A stretch of DNA of 64,000 bases from Gammaproteobacteria bacterium (lineage in GTDB: Bacteria > Pseudomonadota > Gammaproteobacteria > Pseudomonadales > Porticoccaceae). A program made the translations under genes and the position numbers. The notes under the pieces are model-generated. The model was given only the letters and a program-made list of their open reading frames with translations. It did not search any database and had not been told where the DNA came from. Positions 19,073-27,341 of this stretch are shown piece by piece (the first letter of the stretch is position 1; each line of letters opens with the position of its first letter). Where the stretch lies: assembly GCA_016191205.1 (NCBI GenBank), contig JACPPB010000002.1, forward strand, positions 1 to 64,000, read 5' to 3'.

Positions 19073-20181
19073 GTTACGTTGCCATCAAGGGCGGCGGCCG
19101 CGCCATCGCCGGCGCCGCCGCCGTCACCGAATACCTGCGTACCGAACAAGGGCTGGACAATCCCGCCGCCGAGCCGCTCGCCATCGACGCCATCCTGCAT
19201 CAGTTGCGCCATCTGGTGGATCGCGTCGTTTCCGAAGGCGGGGTGTATCACCCACAATTCGCCGCGCTCGCCGTCAAGCAGAGCCTGGGCGACACGCTGG
19301 AAGCCGCGTTCGCGCTGCGCGCCTGGCGCTCCACTCGGCCGCGCCTGTCTGCCACGCCGCCGCTCGATACCTCGCGCATGCGCCTGATCCGCCGCATCTC
19401 GTCCGCCTTCAAGGATATTCCCGGCGGCCAGATGCTGGGGCCGACGCCGGACTACGCCCTGCGCCTGCTGCGCCTGGAACTGATGGACGAATCACCCGAG
19501 GCCTTCCGCGCCGTGGCGCGCGACTGGCTGGAGAACTGCCCCGAAGCGGATCTGCCCGACAGTTTCCCCAAGGTGCTCGACGCCCTGCGCGCGGAAGGCC
19601 TGCTGCCGCCGCTCGGCGCGGTGCGGGACGAAGCCCCTTTCGATATCACCCGCGAACCGCTGGTGTTTCCGGTGCCGCGTTCGGCGGCGCTGTCCACCCT
19701 GGCGCGGGCGGAAACCGGCGCGCTGCTGGCCATCGCCTATTCCAACATGCGCGGCTACGGCGACGTGCACCCCACGGTGGCGGAACTGCGGGTCGGCTAT
19801 CTGCCGGTGCTGCTGCCGCATCCGGTGACCGGCGAACTCACCGAAGCCGGCGAGGTGTTGATGACCGAGTGCGAGGTGGTGGCAATGTTTGAGGCCGACG
19901 ATGCCGGTGGCAAGCCCATGTTCACCGTCGGCTATGGCGCCTGTTTCGGCCACAACGAGGTCAAGGCGATTGCCATGGCCATTCTCGATCGCGCGCTGCA
20001 GAAGGGTATGCAGGACGGCCCGGAAAACCCGTCCGAAGATCCGGAGTTCGTGCTGCTGCACGTCGATGGCGTCGATTCCATGGGCTTCGCCTCGCATTAC
20101 AAGATGCCGCATTACGTCACCTTTCAGTCCGACCTGGACCGCCTGCGCACCACGCGGCAGAAGTCGGGAGAGCCCGCATGA
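19069..20181 (+). CDS. phnI: phosphonate C-P lyase system protein PhnI
   Basis: 370 residues. PhnI acts as the nucleosidase that, with PhnG, PhnH and PhnL, attaches phosphonate to ribose triphosphate in place of adenine. Family features seen are MSYVAIKGGGRAI at the N-terminus, RLIRRISSAFKDIPGGQMLGP, MRGYGDVHPTVAELRVG, GYGACFGHNEVKAIAMAILD and a C-terminal HYKMPHYVTFQSDLDR. Length is as expected and no defect was seen. Confidence 0.96.
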   Translation: MSYVAIKGGGRAIAGAAAVTEYLRTEQGLDNPAAEPLAIDAILHQLRHLVDRVVSEGGVYHPQFAALAVKQSLGDTLEAAFALRAWRSTRPRLSATPPLDTSRMRLIRRISSAFKDIPGGQMLGPTPDYALRLLRLELMDESPEAFRAVARDWLENCPEADLPDSFPKVLDALRAEGLLPPLGAVRDEAPFDITREPLVFPVPRSAALSTLARAETGALLAIAYSNMRGYGDVHPTVAELRVGYLPVLLPHPVTGELTEAGEVLMTECEVVAMFEADDAGGKPMFTVGYGACFGHNEVKAIAMAILDRALQKGMQDGPENPSEDPEFVLLHVDGVDSMGFASHYKMPHYVTFQSDLDRLRTTRQKSGEPA

Positions 20182-21077
20182 ACGCCATGCCCCACACCAC
20201 CCGCGGCAGCGCCTACAACTTCGGCTTTCTCGACGAATACGCCAAGAAGGAAATCCGCCGCGCCGTCCTCAAGGCGATCGCCATCCCCGGCTACCAGGTG
20301 CCCTACGCCTCGCGCGAAATGCCCATGGGGCGCGGCTTCGGCACCGGCGGCCTGCAACTGACGCTGGCGCTGATCGGCCCCGGCGAGGTCGTCAAGGTCA
20401 TCGACCAGGGCGCCGACGACTCGGTCAACGCGGTCAACCTGCGCCAGTTCATCGAGATGACCTGTCCCGGCATCGCCACCACCACGAAAACGGCGGAGAG
20501 CACCCTGATCCAGTCGCGCCACCGCATTCCGGAGCAGCCGCTGACAGCGACGCAGATCCTCGTCCTGCAGGTGCCTTATCCCGACCCGCTGGTGGTGGTC
20601 GAGCCGTCCGAGGACAAACGCAAGGTCATGCACGGCGAGGCCGACTATTCGCGCCTGCTGGTGAAGCTCTACGAGGACATCGTCCAGTTCGACGAGATCA
20701 CCATCTCGCACCGTTATCCGACGCGCATCAACGGCCACTACGTCATCGACCCGTCGCCGATTCCGCGCTGGGACGTGCCCAGGCTCAACGATGCGGCGGC
20801 CCTGACCTTGTTCGGCGCCGGGCGCGAGAAGAAGATTTACGCCGTGCCGCCGCACACGCGGGCGGAGCCGCTGGCTTTCAGCGACGTGCCGTTCCGGGTC
20901 GAGGATTTCCGCGACGCGGCGGGACGGCGCCGCGCCTGCGCCCGCTGCGGCTGCACGGATTCCTTCCTCGACGAGTTCGTCGGCGATGCCGGCAGCAAGA
21001 CGTATCAGTGCTCGGACAGCGACTGGTGCGATGAACAATTGCTTCAGGCTGAACACGCCCAGGGAGAACCCGCGTGA
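20178..21077 (+). CDS. phnJ: alpha-D-ribose 1-methylphosphonate 5-phosphate C-P lyase
   Basis: Radical-SAM C-P lyase that breaks the carbon-phosphorus bond, giving methane from methylphosphonate and a cyclic ribose phosphate. 299 residues beginning around YNFGFLDEYAKKEIRRAVLKAI. The unusual iron-sulfur ligands are near the C-terminus: Cys254-x2-Cys257 ... Cys278-x5-Cys284, closely matching the spacing C-x2-C-x21-C-x5-C of E. coli PhnJ (one residue shorter in the middle). A fifth cysteine, Cys259, lies in the first pair (CARCGC). Four-base overlaps at both ends tie it to phnI and phnK. Confidence 0.96.
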   Translation: MNAMPHTTRGSAYNFGFLDEYAKKEIRRAVLKAIAIPGYQVPYASREMPMGRGFGTGGLQLTLALIGPGEVVKVIDQGADDSVNAVNLRQFIEMTCPGIATTTKTAESTLIQSRHRIPEQPLTATQILVLQVPYPDPLVVVEPSEDKRKVMHGEADYSRLLVKLYEDIVQFDEITISHRYPTRINGHYVIDPSPIPRWDVPRLNDAAALTLFGAGREKKIYAVPPHTRAEPLAFSDVPFRVEDFRDAAGRRRACARCGCTDSFLDEFVGDAGSKTYQCSDSDWCDEQLLQAEHAQGEPA

Positions 21078-21904
21078 ACAGGATTCTCGAAGTCCGCGGT
21101 CTCTCCAGGATCTACGGCCCGGGCTGCCCGCACTGCGTCGACGCCACCGGCCCGGAGGCCGACACCAACCGCTGCCCGCACTGCGGCAGCATCGTCGCCA
21201 TCCATGACGTGTCCTTCGACCTGTTCGAGGGCGAGATCCTGGGCGTCATGGGCGAATCGGGCAGCGGCAAATCGACCGTGGTGAAGACCCTGTATTTCGA
21301 TCAGGCGCCCACCGGCGGCGAAGCGGTCTTTTTCGACGGCGACACGCAGCACGAGCTGTTCGCCCTCAACGCCGCGCGGCAGCGCTGGCTGCGCAACCAC
21401 CGCTTCGGCATGGTCTACCAGAACCCGAATCTGGGCCTGAATTTCAACATCAGCGCCGGCGGCAACATCGCCGAGCGCCTGCTGATGAGCGACCTGATGG
21501 ACTACGGCGCGATCCGCGAACGGGCCAAGACCTTGCTGGCGCGCACCGAGGTGCTGCTCTCTCGTGTCGACGATCTGCCGAAGCACTTCTCCGGCGGCAT
21601 GCAGCAACGGGTGCAGATCGCCAAGGCGCTCGCCACCCAGCCGCCGCTGCTGTTTCTCGACGAAGTGACCACCGGGCTCGATCTGTCGGTGCAGGCGCGC
21701 ATTCTCGACCTGATCCTGGAAATCCAGCAGGAACTGAAGACCGCCATGGTCGTCGTCACCCACGATCTCGGCGTGATCCGCCTGCTGACCGGCCGCGCCA
21801 TCGTCATGAAATACGGCCGCGTCATCGAGACGGGGCTGACCGATCAAATCCTCGAAGACCCCCGGCACGCCTATACCCAGCGGCTGGTGGCGTCCGCCCT
21901 GTGA
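21074..21904 (+). CDS. phnK: C-P lyase system ATP-binding protein PhnK, with cysteine-pair insert
   Basis: ABC-type ATPase that binds the C-P lyase core, 276 residues. Walker A GESGSGKSTVV (60-70), signature FSGGMQQRVQIAKAL, Walker B LLFLDEVTTGLDL and THDLGVIRLL are intact. Between the first strand (EVRGLSRIYGPG) and the Walker A there is an extra segment with CPHC at 18-21 and CPHC at 34-37, which looks like a small zinc ribbon and which I do not recall in E. coli PhnK. PhnK has no membrane partner; its role is as a mechanical ATPase on the core. Confidence 0.93.
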   Translation: MNRILEVRGLSRIYGPGCPHCVDATGPEADTNRCPHCGSIVAIHDVSFDLFEGEILGVMGESGSGKSTVVKTLYFDQAPTGGEAVFFDGDTQHELFALNAARQRWLRNHRFGMVYQNPNLGLNFNISAGGNIAERLLMSDLMDYGAIRERAKTLLARTEVLLSRVDDLPKHFSGGMQQRVQIAKALATQPPLLFLDEVTTGLDLSVQARILDLILEIQQELKTAMVVVTHDLGVIRLLTGRAIVMKYGRVIETGLTDQILEDPRHAYTQRLVASAL

Positions 21905-21914
21905 GGAACGCAAC

Positions 21915-22637
21915 ATGACCCCACCCATTCTCCAGGTCGAAGGCTACGGCAAGTATTTTCAGCTCCATGAGCAGAACAAGCTGATCCCGTCCGCGCACGA
22001 CGTCAGCTTCACCGTACGCGCAGGCGAACTCACCGCGCTGATCGGCCCCACCGGCGCCGGCAAGTCGTCGGTGCTGAAAGGCATCTACCGCACCTATCTG
22101 CCGAGCGCCGGCCGCATTCTCTATCGCGACGCGATGGGCCACGAACTCGATCTGGCCCGCGCCAGCGAACACCAGATCCTCGACCTGCGGCGGCGCGAGA
22201 TCGGCTTCGTCACCCAGTTCCTGCATTGCCTGCCGCGCCAGCCAACGCTCGACGTCGTCGCGCAGCCGCTGTTCGGCCTGGGCGTTGCGCGCCCGGAAGC
22301 CAGGCAGCGCGCGGCCGACCTGCTGTCCGCCATGAGCCTGCCGGAGCGCCTGTGGAGCGTCTCGCCGGCCACCTTCTCCGGCGGCGAACGGCAGCGGGTA
22401 AACCTCGCCCGCGGCTTCATTGCCAGGCCGCGCCTGCTGCTGCTCGACGAGCCCACCGCCAGCCTCGACCCGGCAACCGCCGAATGCGTCATCCGCCTGA
22501 TCGAAGGGCTCAAGGCCGAGGGCACGGCCATGCTCGCCATCTTCCACCATCCCGAAACCACCCGCCGGCTGGCCGACCAGGTCGTCGAACTGGCCCCGCC
22601 GCCCGCCGTCGAAGCAATGCTCAAGGAAATCGCATGA
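21915..22637 (+). CDS. phnL: C-P lyase system ATP-binding protein PhnL
   Basis: Second ABC-type ATPase of the C-P lyase system, 240 residues. Walker A GPTGAGKSSVL, Q-loop IGFVTQFLHCLPRQP, signature FSGGERQRVNLARGF, Walker B LLLLDEPTASLDP and switch IFHHPETTRRLA are present. It takes part in the step that joins phosphonate to ribose triphosphate. Ten bases after phnK; its stop overlaps the phnM start by 4 bases. Confidence 0.94.
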   Translation: MTPPILQVEGYGKYFQLHEQNKLIPSAHDVSFTVRAGELTALIGPTGAGKSSVLKGIYRTYLPSAGRILYRDAMGHELDLARASEHQILDLRRREIGFVTQFLHCLPRQPTLDVVAQPLFGLGVARPEARQRAADLLSAMSLPERLWSVSPATFSGGERQRVNLARGFIARPRLLLLDEPTASLDPATAECVIRLIEGLKAEGTAMLAIFHHPETTRRLADQVVELAPPPAVEAMLKEIA

Positions 22638-23788
22638 ACCCGCTGTATCTGACCGGCGCCCGCGTGGTGCTGCCCGACGCCGTGCTCGAAGACGCCGCCG
22701 TGCTGATCGAGGACGGCGTCATCGCCGCCATCAATCCCGAATCGGGCCGCGGCGCACCAGCGATCGATTTGCGCGGCAAGACACTGATCCCTGGCATGAT
22801 CGACCTGCATTGCGACGCCCTGGAAAAGGAAGTCGAGCCGCGCCCCAACGTGCATTTCCCGCTCGACTTCGCCTGCGCCCAGGCCGACAAGCGCAACGCC
22901 GCCGCCGGGGTCACCACGGTCTTTCACGCCCTGTCCTTCGCCAACGAGGAACTCGGCGTACGCAACAACACCTTCGCCGCCGCGGTGGCGCGCGCGGTGC
23001 ACGCCTGGAACCCGCACGGCCTCATCGACAACCGGGTGCACTGCCGCTATGAAGTCACCGATCCGACCGCGCCCGGCATCCTGCTCGAACTGATGACCGC
23101 CGGCGAGATGCACCTGCTGTCGGTGATGGACCATTCCCCCGGCCAGGGGCAGTTCAGGGACATTGCCGCCTACCGCGACTATCTGGCGCGCACCTACAAA
23201 AAGTCGGAAGTCGAGCTGGCCGCGCTGATGGAAAACAAGCTCGCCCAGGCGGAAGGCGCGATGGCGCGCATCCGCCGGTTGATCGGCGCCGCGCAGGCGC
23301 AGGGCATCCGCGTCGCCAGCCACGACGACGATACACCGGAGAAGGTCGCGACCCTGCACGGCCTGGGCGTGGGCATCTCGGAATTCCCCATCAACCTGGA
23401 ATCCGCCCGCGCCGCCCGCGAACGCGGCATGAGCACGGTGTTCGGCGCCCCCAGCATCCTGCGCGGCAAGAGCCAGTCCGGCGCCGTGCGGGCGCTGGAC
23501 GCGGTGAAGGCCGGCGTGGCCGACTGCCTGTGCGCCGACTATCACCCGGCGGCGCTGATCGTCGCCGTGTTCTGCCTGCCGGAACTGGCGGCGATCACGC
23601 TGGCCGATGCGGTGCGACTGGTCAGTGCGAATCCGGCCAGGGCGGCAGGCCTCACGGATCGCGGCGAGATCGCCATCGGCAAACGCGCCGATCTGGTGGT
23701 CGTCGCCCGCGTCAACGGACTGGCCCAGGCGAACCGCGTGTTCTCGGCCGGCAAGCCGGTGTTCGAGGTCCGCTTCGATCATGGTTGA
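22634..23788 (+). CDS. phnM: alpha-D-ribose 1-methylphosphonate 5-triphosphate diphosphatase
   Basis: Amidohydrolase-fold enzyme that removes pyrophosphate from ribose-1-phosphonate-5-triphosphate to make the PhnJ substrate. 384 residues from ATG at 22634. Metal-site motifs are IPGMIDLHCDALEKEVEPRP, the histidine in AGVTTVFHALSFANEE, SVMDHSPGQGQ, VASHDDDTPEKV and the late CADYHP. The C-terminal RADLVVVARVNG is the usual amidohydrolase tail. Overlaps phnN by 8 bases. Confidence 0.95.
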   Translation: MNPLYLTGARVVLPDAVLEDAAVLIEDGVIAAINPESGRGAPAIDLRGKTLIPGMIDLHCDALEKEVEPRPNVHFPLDFACAQADKRNAAAGVTTVFHALSFANEELGVRNNTFAAAVARAVHAWNPHGLIDNRVHCRYEVTDPTAPGILLELMTAGEMHLLSVMDHSPGQGQFRDIAAYRDYLARTYKKSEVELAALMENKLAQAEGAMARIRRLIGAAQAQGIRVASHDDDTPEKVATLHGLGVGISEFPINLESARAARERGMSTVFGAPSILRGKSQSGAVRALDAVKAGVADCLCADYHPAALIVAVFCLPELAAITLADAVRLVSANPARAAGLTDRGEIAIGKRADLVVVARVNGLAQANRVFSAGKPVFEVRFDHG

Positions 23789-24350
23789 GGCCACGCTGTT
23801 CTACGTCGTCGGCGCCTCCGGCAGCGGCAAGGACAGCCTGCTGCGCTATGCGCGCGAGCGCCTTGCGGGCGACCCCGGCGTGGTGTTCGCCCACCGCTAC
23901 ATCACCCGCCCGGTGGAAGTCGATGGCGAGAATCACGTCGCCCTGAGCGGAACCGAATTCGATGCCCGCCTGGCTGCCGGCCTGTTCGCCATGCACTGGG
24001 ACAGTCACGGTCTGCGCTACGGCATCGGCCGGGAAATCAACCTGTGGCTGGCCAGGGGCTGCGATGTGGTGATGAACGGATCACGGGAATACCTGATGGA
24101 AGCACAGGCCCGTTACCCGGAACTGGAAACGGTGTGGGTGGAGGTCTCCGCCGACGTACTGGCAGCCAGGCTCCGGGCACGGGGGCGCGAAAATGCCGCG
24201 CAGATTGCCGCGCGGGTGGCACGGGCAGGACAATTCCCCGCGAGTGGCAATGGAGTCCATGTGATTCGCAACGACGGACCACTGGAACGAGGTGGAGAGC
24301 AACTGCTTGCCCTGATCGGCGCCAGGCGCGGGGTAATGCCGTGCGCCTGA
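23781..24350 (+). CDS. phnN: ribose 1,5-bisphosphokinase
   Basis: Phosphorylates ribose 1,5-bisphosphate to PRPP, returning the C-P lyase sugar to nucleotide metabolism. 189 residues from ATG at 23781 (MVEATLFYVVGASGSGKDSLL); the P-loop GASGSGKDS is at about 11-19. HRYITRPVE, FAMHWDSHGLRYGIG and VVMNGSREYL are family features. The gene starts inside the end of phnM and ends 10 bases into phnP. Confidence 0.95.
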   Translation: MVEATLFYVVGASGSGKDSLLRYARERLAGDPGVVFAHRYITRPVEVDGENHVALSGTEFDARLAAGLFAMHWDSHGLRYGIGREINLWLARGCDVVMNGSREYLMEAQARYPELETVWVEVSADVLAARLRARGRENAAQIAARVARAGQFPASGNGVHVIRNDGPLERGGEQLLALIGARRGVMPCA

Positions 24351-25093
24351 GCTTTCTCGGCACCGGTTCCACCAGCGCGCCGCCGCTGTACGGCTGCGAT
24401 TGCGACATCTGCACCGGCGCGCGCGCCGATCCCGGCATGCGCCGTCGCCCCGCGTCCGCGCTGGTCGAGGCGGGTGAGACGCGGCTGCTGATCGACGCCG
24501 GTTTAACCGACCTCGCGGAACGCTTTGCGGCGGGCGATTTTCCGGTGCTGCTGCTGACCCATTTCCATCCCGACCACGTGCAGGGCCTGTTTCCTCTGCG
24601 CTGGGGAGTGGGGAAGCGCATCCCCGTCCATTGCCCGCCGGATTCGCAAGGCTGCGCCGATCTTTACAAGAATCCGGGGCTGCTGGATTTCCAGCCGGTA
24701 CGCCAATTCGACGCCTTTCGTGTGGGACCGATGACCGTCACCCCGGTGCCGCTGATCCACTCCAAAGTCACGCTGGGTTACTGCATCGAATCGGGCGACC
24801 GCCGGATCGCCTACCTTACCGACACCGCTGGGCTGCCGCCCAAAACCGAGGCCTTCGTGCGCGACTGGCAGCCCACCTTATTGGTGATCGACTGTTCCCA
24901 TCCGCCCAGCTCCGAGCCGCCGAACAACCACAACGACGTGACCCTGGCCCTGGCGGCCATTGCGACAATCCAGCCGCAATACGCCTGGCTAACCCACATC
25001 GGACATGAACTCGACCACTGGCTGAACAACAACAGCCACGTTTTTCCGCCACAAATCGTCGTCGCTTGTGACGGCGATGTCATCGACGTTTGA
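24341..25093 (+). CDS. phnP: phosphoribosyl 1,2-cyclic phosphate phosphodiesterase
   Basis: Metallo-beta-lactamase-fold phosphodiesterase that opens 5-phosphoribosyl 1,2-cyclic phosphate, the PhnJ product. 250 residues from GTG at 24341 (VRLSFLGTGSTSAPPLYGCDCDIC), the length of E. coli PhnP. The dinuclear site motif THFHPDHVQG and later Asp/His ligands (YLTDTAGLP, LTHIGHELDH) are present, and the GCDCDICTGA cysteines match the structural zinc site. Last gene of the operon; no strong terminator follows. Confidence 0.93.
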   Translation: MRLSFLGTGSTSAPPLYGCDCDICTGARADPGMRRRPASALVEAGETRLLIDAGLTDLAERFAAGDFPVLLLTHFHPDHVQGLFPLRWGVGKRIPVHCPPDSQGCADLYKNPGLLDFQPVRQFDAFRVGPMTVTPVPLIHSKVTLGYCIESGDRRIAYLTDTAGLPPKTEAFVRDWQPTLLVIDCSHPPSSEPPNNHNDVTLALAAIATIQPQYAWLTHIGHELDHWLNNNSHVFPPQIVVACDGDVIDV

Positions 25094-25215
25094 TCTGGTG
25101 GTCAGCACGTTAAGACACGTTTCGAAACAGCGTTTCGTATTGGTGGATTGACGGTGAGGCCAATGACCTGAGAACTGCCAGCTCGGCACGATGACTTCCG
25201 AAACCGCGAACCAGC

Positions 25216-25866
25216 TTAGAACGTTGACTCGCCGTTCTTGCGCAGCAACGCCACATTCCGGCCGGGAAACTCGTACTGCCAGCCATGATGGTGGGCTAGA
25301 TGGCGCAGCGTCGCTGCGCGGTAAAACACCACGTGGGTTGGATCACGCGGGTAGTGCCAGTCGGCAAAGCGCGTCGCATCGGTTTGAAACTCTGTCATGA
25401 GCGCGAGCCAGCCACCCGGCTTCAACAGCGCATCGAGTTTTCTGAATTCCTCGGCAGGCCGGTGAAAATGTTCGATCACCTCCGTACAGGTGATGAAATC
25501 GTAGGTTCGCGTTAACACAACCCGATCGGGTTGAAAAAACGGATCGAACAGCGCCATCTCATGCCCCGCCTCACGCAGCATCGCCGCCAGCGCCGGCCCC
25601 GGACCGCAGCCGTAGTCGAGTCCCAGATCGGCGGGAGAGAGTCGCTCCAGCAGCGGCACGGCGAGACGCGCCAGAAACTGCCGGTAACCCGGATCGCCGG
25701 GTTCGTTGCGATGCAAACGATAGTGCGCGAGCTCGCTGTCCGGATCCGGCAACTGGGCCGGGTCGAGAAAGGTCGCCTGACAGAATTCACAACGCCAGTA
25801 GTCGCGCGCGCCGATGGTGAGAAAAAAGCGGGCGGACTGCACCTCACAAACCGGACAGCGCATCAA
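25216..25866 (-). CDS. class I SAM-dependent methyltransferase with N-terminal zinc ribbon
   Basis: A 216-residue protein. Residues 4-29 hold two cysteine pairs (C4-x2-C7 and C26-x2-C29) that look like a zinc ribbon. The methyltransferase part follows, with LGLDYGCGPGPALAAML as motif I and FITCTEVIEHFHRPAEEFRKLDALLKPGGWLALMT in the middle. The layout resembles small-metabolite or lipid/sugar methyltransferases of the Methyltransf_23 type. Substrate unknown. It converges on the phn operon with about 120 bases between them. The start may be either of two adjacent ATGs. Confidence 0.8.
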   Translation of the reverse strand: MMRCPVCEVQSARFFLTIGARDYWRCEFCQATFLDPAQLPDPDSELAHYRLHRNEPGDPGYRQFLARLAVPLLERLSPADLGLDYGCGPGPALAAMLREAGHEMALFDPFFQPDRVVLTRTYDFITCTEVIEHFHRPAEEFRKLDALLKPGGWLALMTEFQTDATRFADWHYPRDPTHVVFYRAATLRHLAHHHGWQYEFPGRNVALLRKNGESTF

Positions 25867-25970
25867 GGTGCGGCCTGGATGCTGTGTCGATCGCGTCCTG
25901 CCTCGCGCCCGCGACAGCCATATGCGCGTTCGGCGGGACGCATGAAAAATCGGGCGCGGCTATGCGAGCG

Positions 25971-26690
25971 TCAGTGCAACACCGCACCGCCATCTCCGCA
26001 GCATTTTTTGTATTTCTTGCCGCTCCCGCAGGGGCAGGGATCGTTGCGATCGGGAACCGTCGCGTCGCGCACGAAAGGCTTCCGGGTGGGCTGCCGCCCG
26101 GCCCCGCCGCTGCGCCGTGCCAGCCAGTAGGCGTGAATGTCCGCCAGTGCCGGCACGATGGCGAGCACCCAGTGCTCGCCATCGCCTTCTTTTTCCACAA
26201 CTTCCAGACCCTCGTCAGTGCCCAGCAGCATGAAGGGCGCAAACCAGTCCGGCTCGCTTTCCATCAACTCGCTCCAGCGTTCTTCCTCAAACAGCGTGCC
26301 GAGCAGGAAGCCCGCACACCATTCGGCAACGCCCCAGGCCTGATCGAAATAAAACAGCGGTTCGAAATCTTCCGCGTTCTCCATGAACTGGCGCGCCAGG
26401 GAGTTGTAATGCCGCATCACCAGGCTGGTGACTTCGGCTGCCTCTTCGGCCGTTTCAAAACGCGGCGAAACCTGGCCATCTTCAATGTCCCATACCCAGG
26501 GCAACCACTCGGACGGCATCACCAGGCCGGGGCCAACGACCAGCGCCGCCATGAAACCTTCCATCATGGCGACGTCCATCGCGGTGTCTTCCAGCCCGGG
26601 CGAGGCAAGAAAATCGTCGAGGGCGTTGATTTCTTGTTCGCTCAGATCGGTGTCCAATCCGACGCGCGGGTTATCCGGTTGCTTGGCCAT
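25971..26690 (-). CDS. UPF0149/YecA family protein with C-terminal SEC-C motif
   Basis: A 239-residue protein. The N-terminal two thirds match the UPF0149 (YecA/YgfB) family: [31 protein letters not shown] and [22 protein letters not shown]. The C-terminus ends in a SEC-C zinc motif, [18 protein letters not shown], also found at the end of SecA. Function is not established; the SEC-C tail suggests binding to a protein or ribosome. It stands alone with 104 bases to its neighbour on each side. Confidence 0.85.
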   Translation of the reverse strand: MAKQPDNPRVGLDTDLSEQEINALDDFLASPGLEDTAMDVAMMEGFMAALVVGPGLVMPSEWLPWVWDIEDGQVSPRFETAEEAAEVTSLVMRHYNSLARQFMENAEDFEPLFYFDQAWGVAEWCAGFLLGTLFEEERWSELMESEPDWFAPFMLLGTDEGLEVVEKEGDGEHWVLAIVPALADIHAYWLARRSGGAGRQPTRKPFVRDATVPDRNDPCPCGSGKKYKKCCGDGGAVLH

Positions 26691-26794
26691 CAGGGCCTCC
26701 TGAATCGGGTGAAGTCATGTTGTGGTCAGGGTTATCTCGATACGGCGTGACGCCGATCCAGCATGCCTGCGCTGTCGCCTGCCTGTCGGTCGCC

Positions 26795-27250
26795 TCACAG
26801 GTCGCTGAACCGCAGGGCGTCGCGGGCGAGCCGATGCTGTTCGTTGCTCTCGATCTGTTGCAAGCTGCGCGCCACCTGGCGGAGAGCGTCGAGATCGGTG
26901 CGCTGTGCCACTTCTTCGTAAATCCTGCGCAGATATTCATCGGTCGCCAACGCGGTGGCGACGACCACCTCGACGTTGTTGATGTCCATGTCCCGGACCT
27001 GCTCAAGCAGCTCGTGCGCATCCAGTTCCGGTGCGTATTGCAGCCAGGCGTCCATGATTCCTCCCGCCGCGCCCGCCTCATAGTCCTTGAGCGCCTCGGC
27101 CAGATGCCGCTCGTGCCGATTGAGATAGTCGAGCATCAGTTGCGCGCGCTCCGAGGTGGCGAGCTGCTCCAGTTCGGCGTATTGCCGCGCAAGCGTCTGG
27201 TGCAGGTGCCGGGAAAAATCGATGATGTCCTTGATGGTCTTGAAACGCAT
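26795..27250 (-). CDS. small alpha-helical protein, possibly ferritin-like
   Basis: A 151-residue, wholly helical-looking, acidic protein: MRFKTIKDIIDFSRHLHQTLARQYAEL followed by RAQLMLDYLNRHERHLAEALKDYE and EVVVATALATDEYLRRIYEEVAQR. The repeated E..H pattern in the second helix (HERH) and the four-helix layout recall ferritin-like/rubrerythrin-type proteins. The ligand set is not complete enough to claim iron binding. No operon partner. Confidence 0.55.
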   Translation of the reverse strand: MRFKTIKDIIDFSRHLHQTLARQYAELEQLATSERAQLMLDYLNRHERHLAEALKDYEAGAAGGIMDAWLQYAPELDAHELLEQVRDMDINNVEVVVATALATDEYLRRIYEEVAQRTDLDALRQVARSLQQIESNEQHRLARDALRFSDL

Positions 27251-27341
27251 GGCATTGCTCCGCGTAAATTCCGCAATTGCGGTCGATGGTCCGATTTAGC
27301 TTTCCGTCACTCGCCGGCCTTGATTTGTAGATCGAAGATCA

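Noticed and set aside
25123-25137. CGAAAC/GTTTCG hairpin as a terminator between phnP and the methyltransferase
   Set aside because: Six base pairs with a 3-base loop and no T run on either strand; too weak to call.
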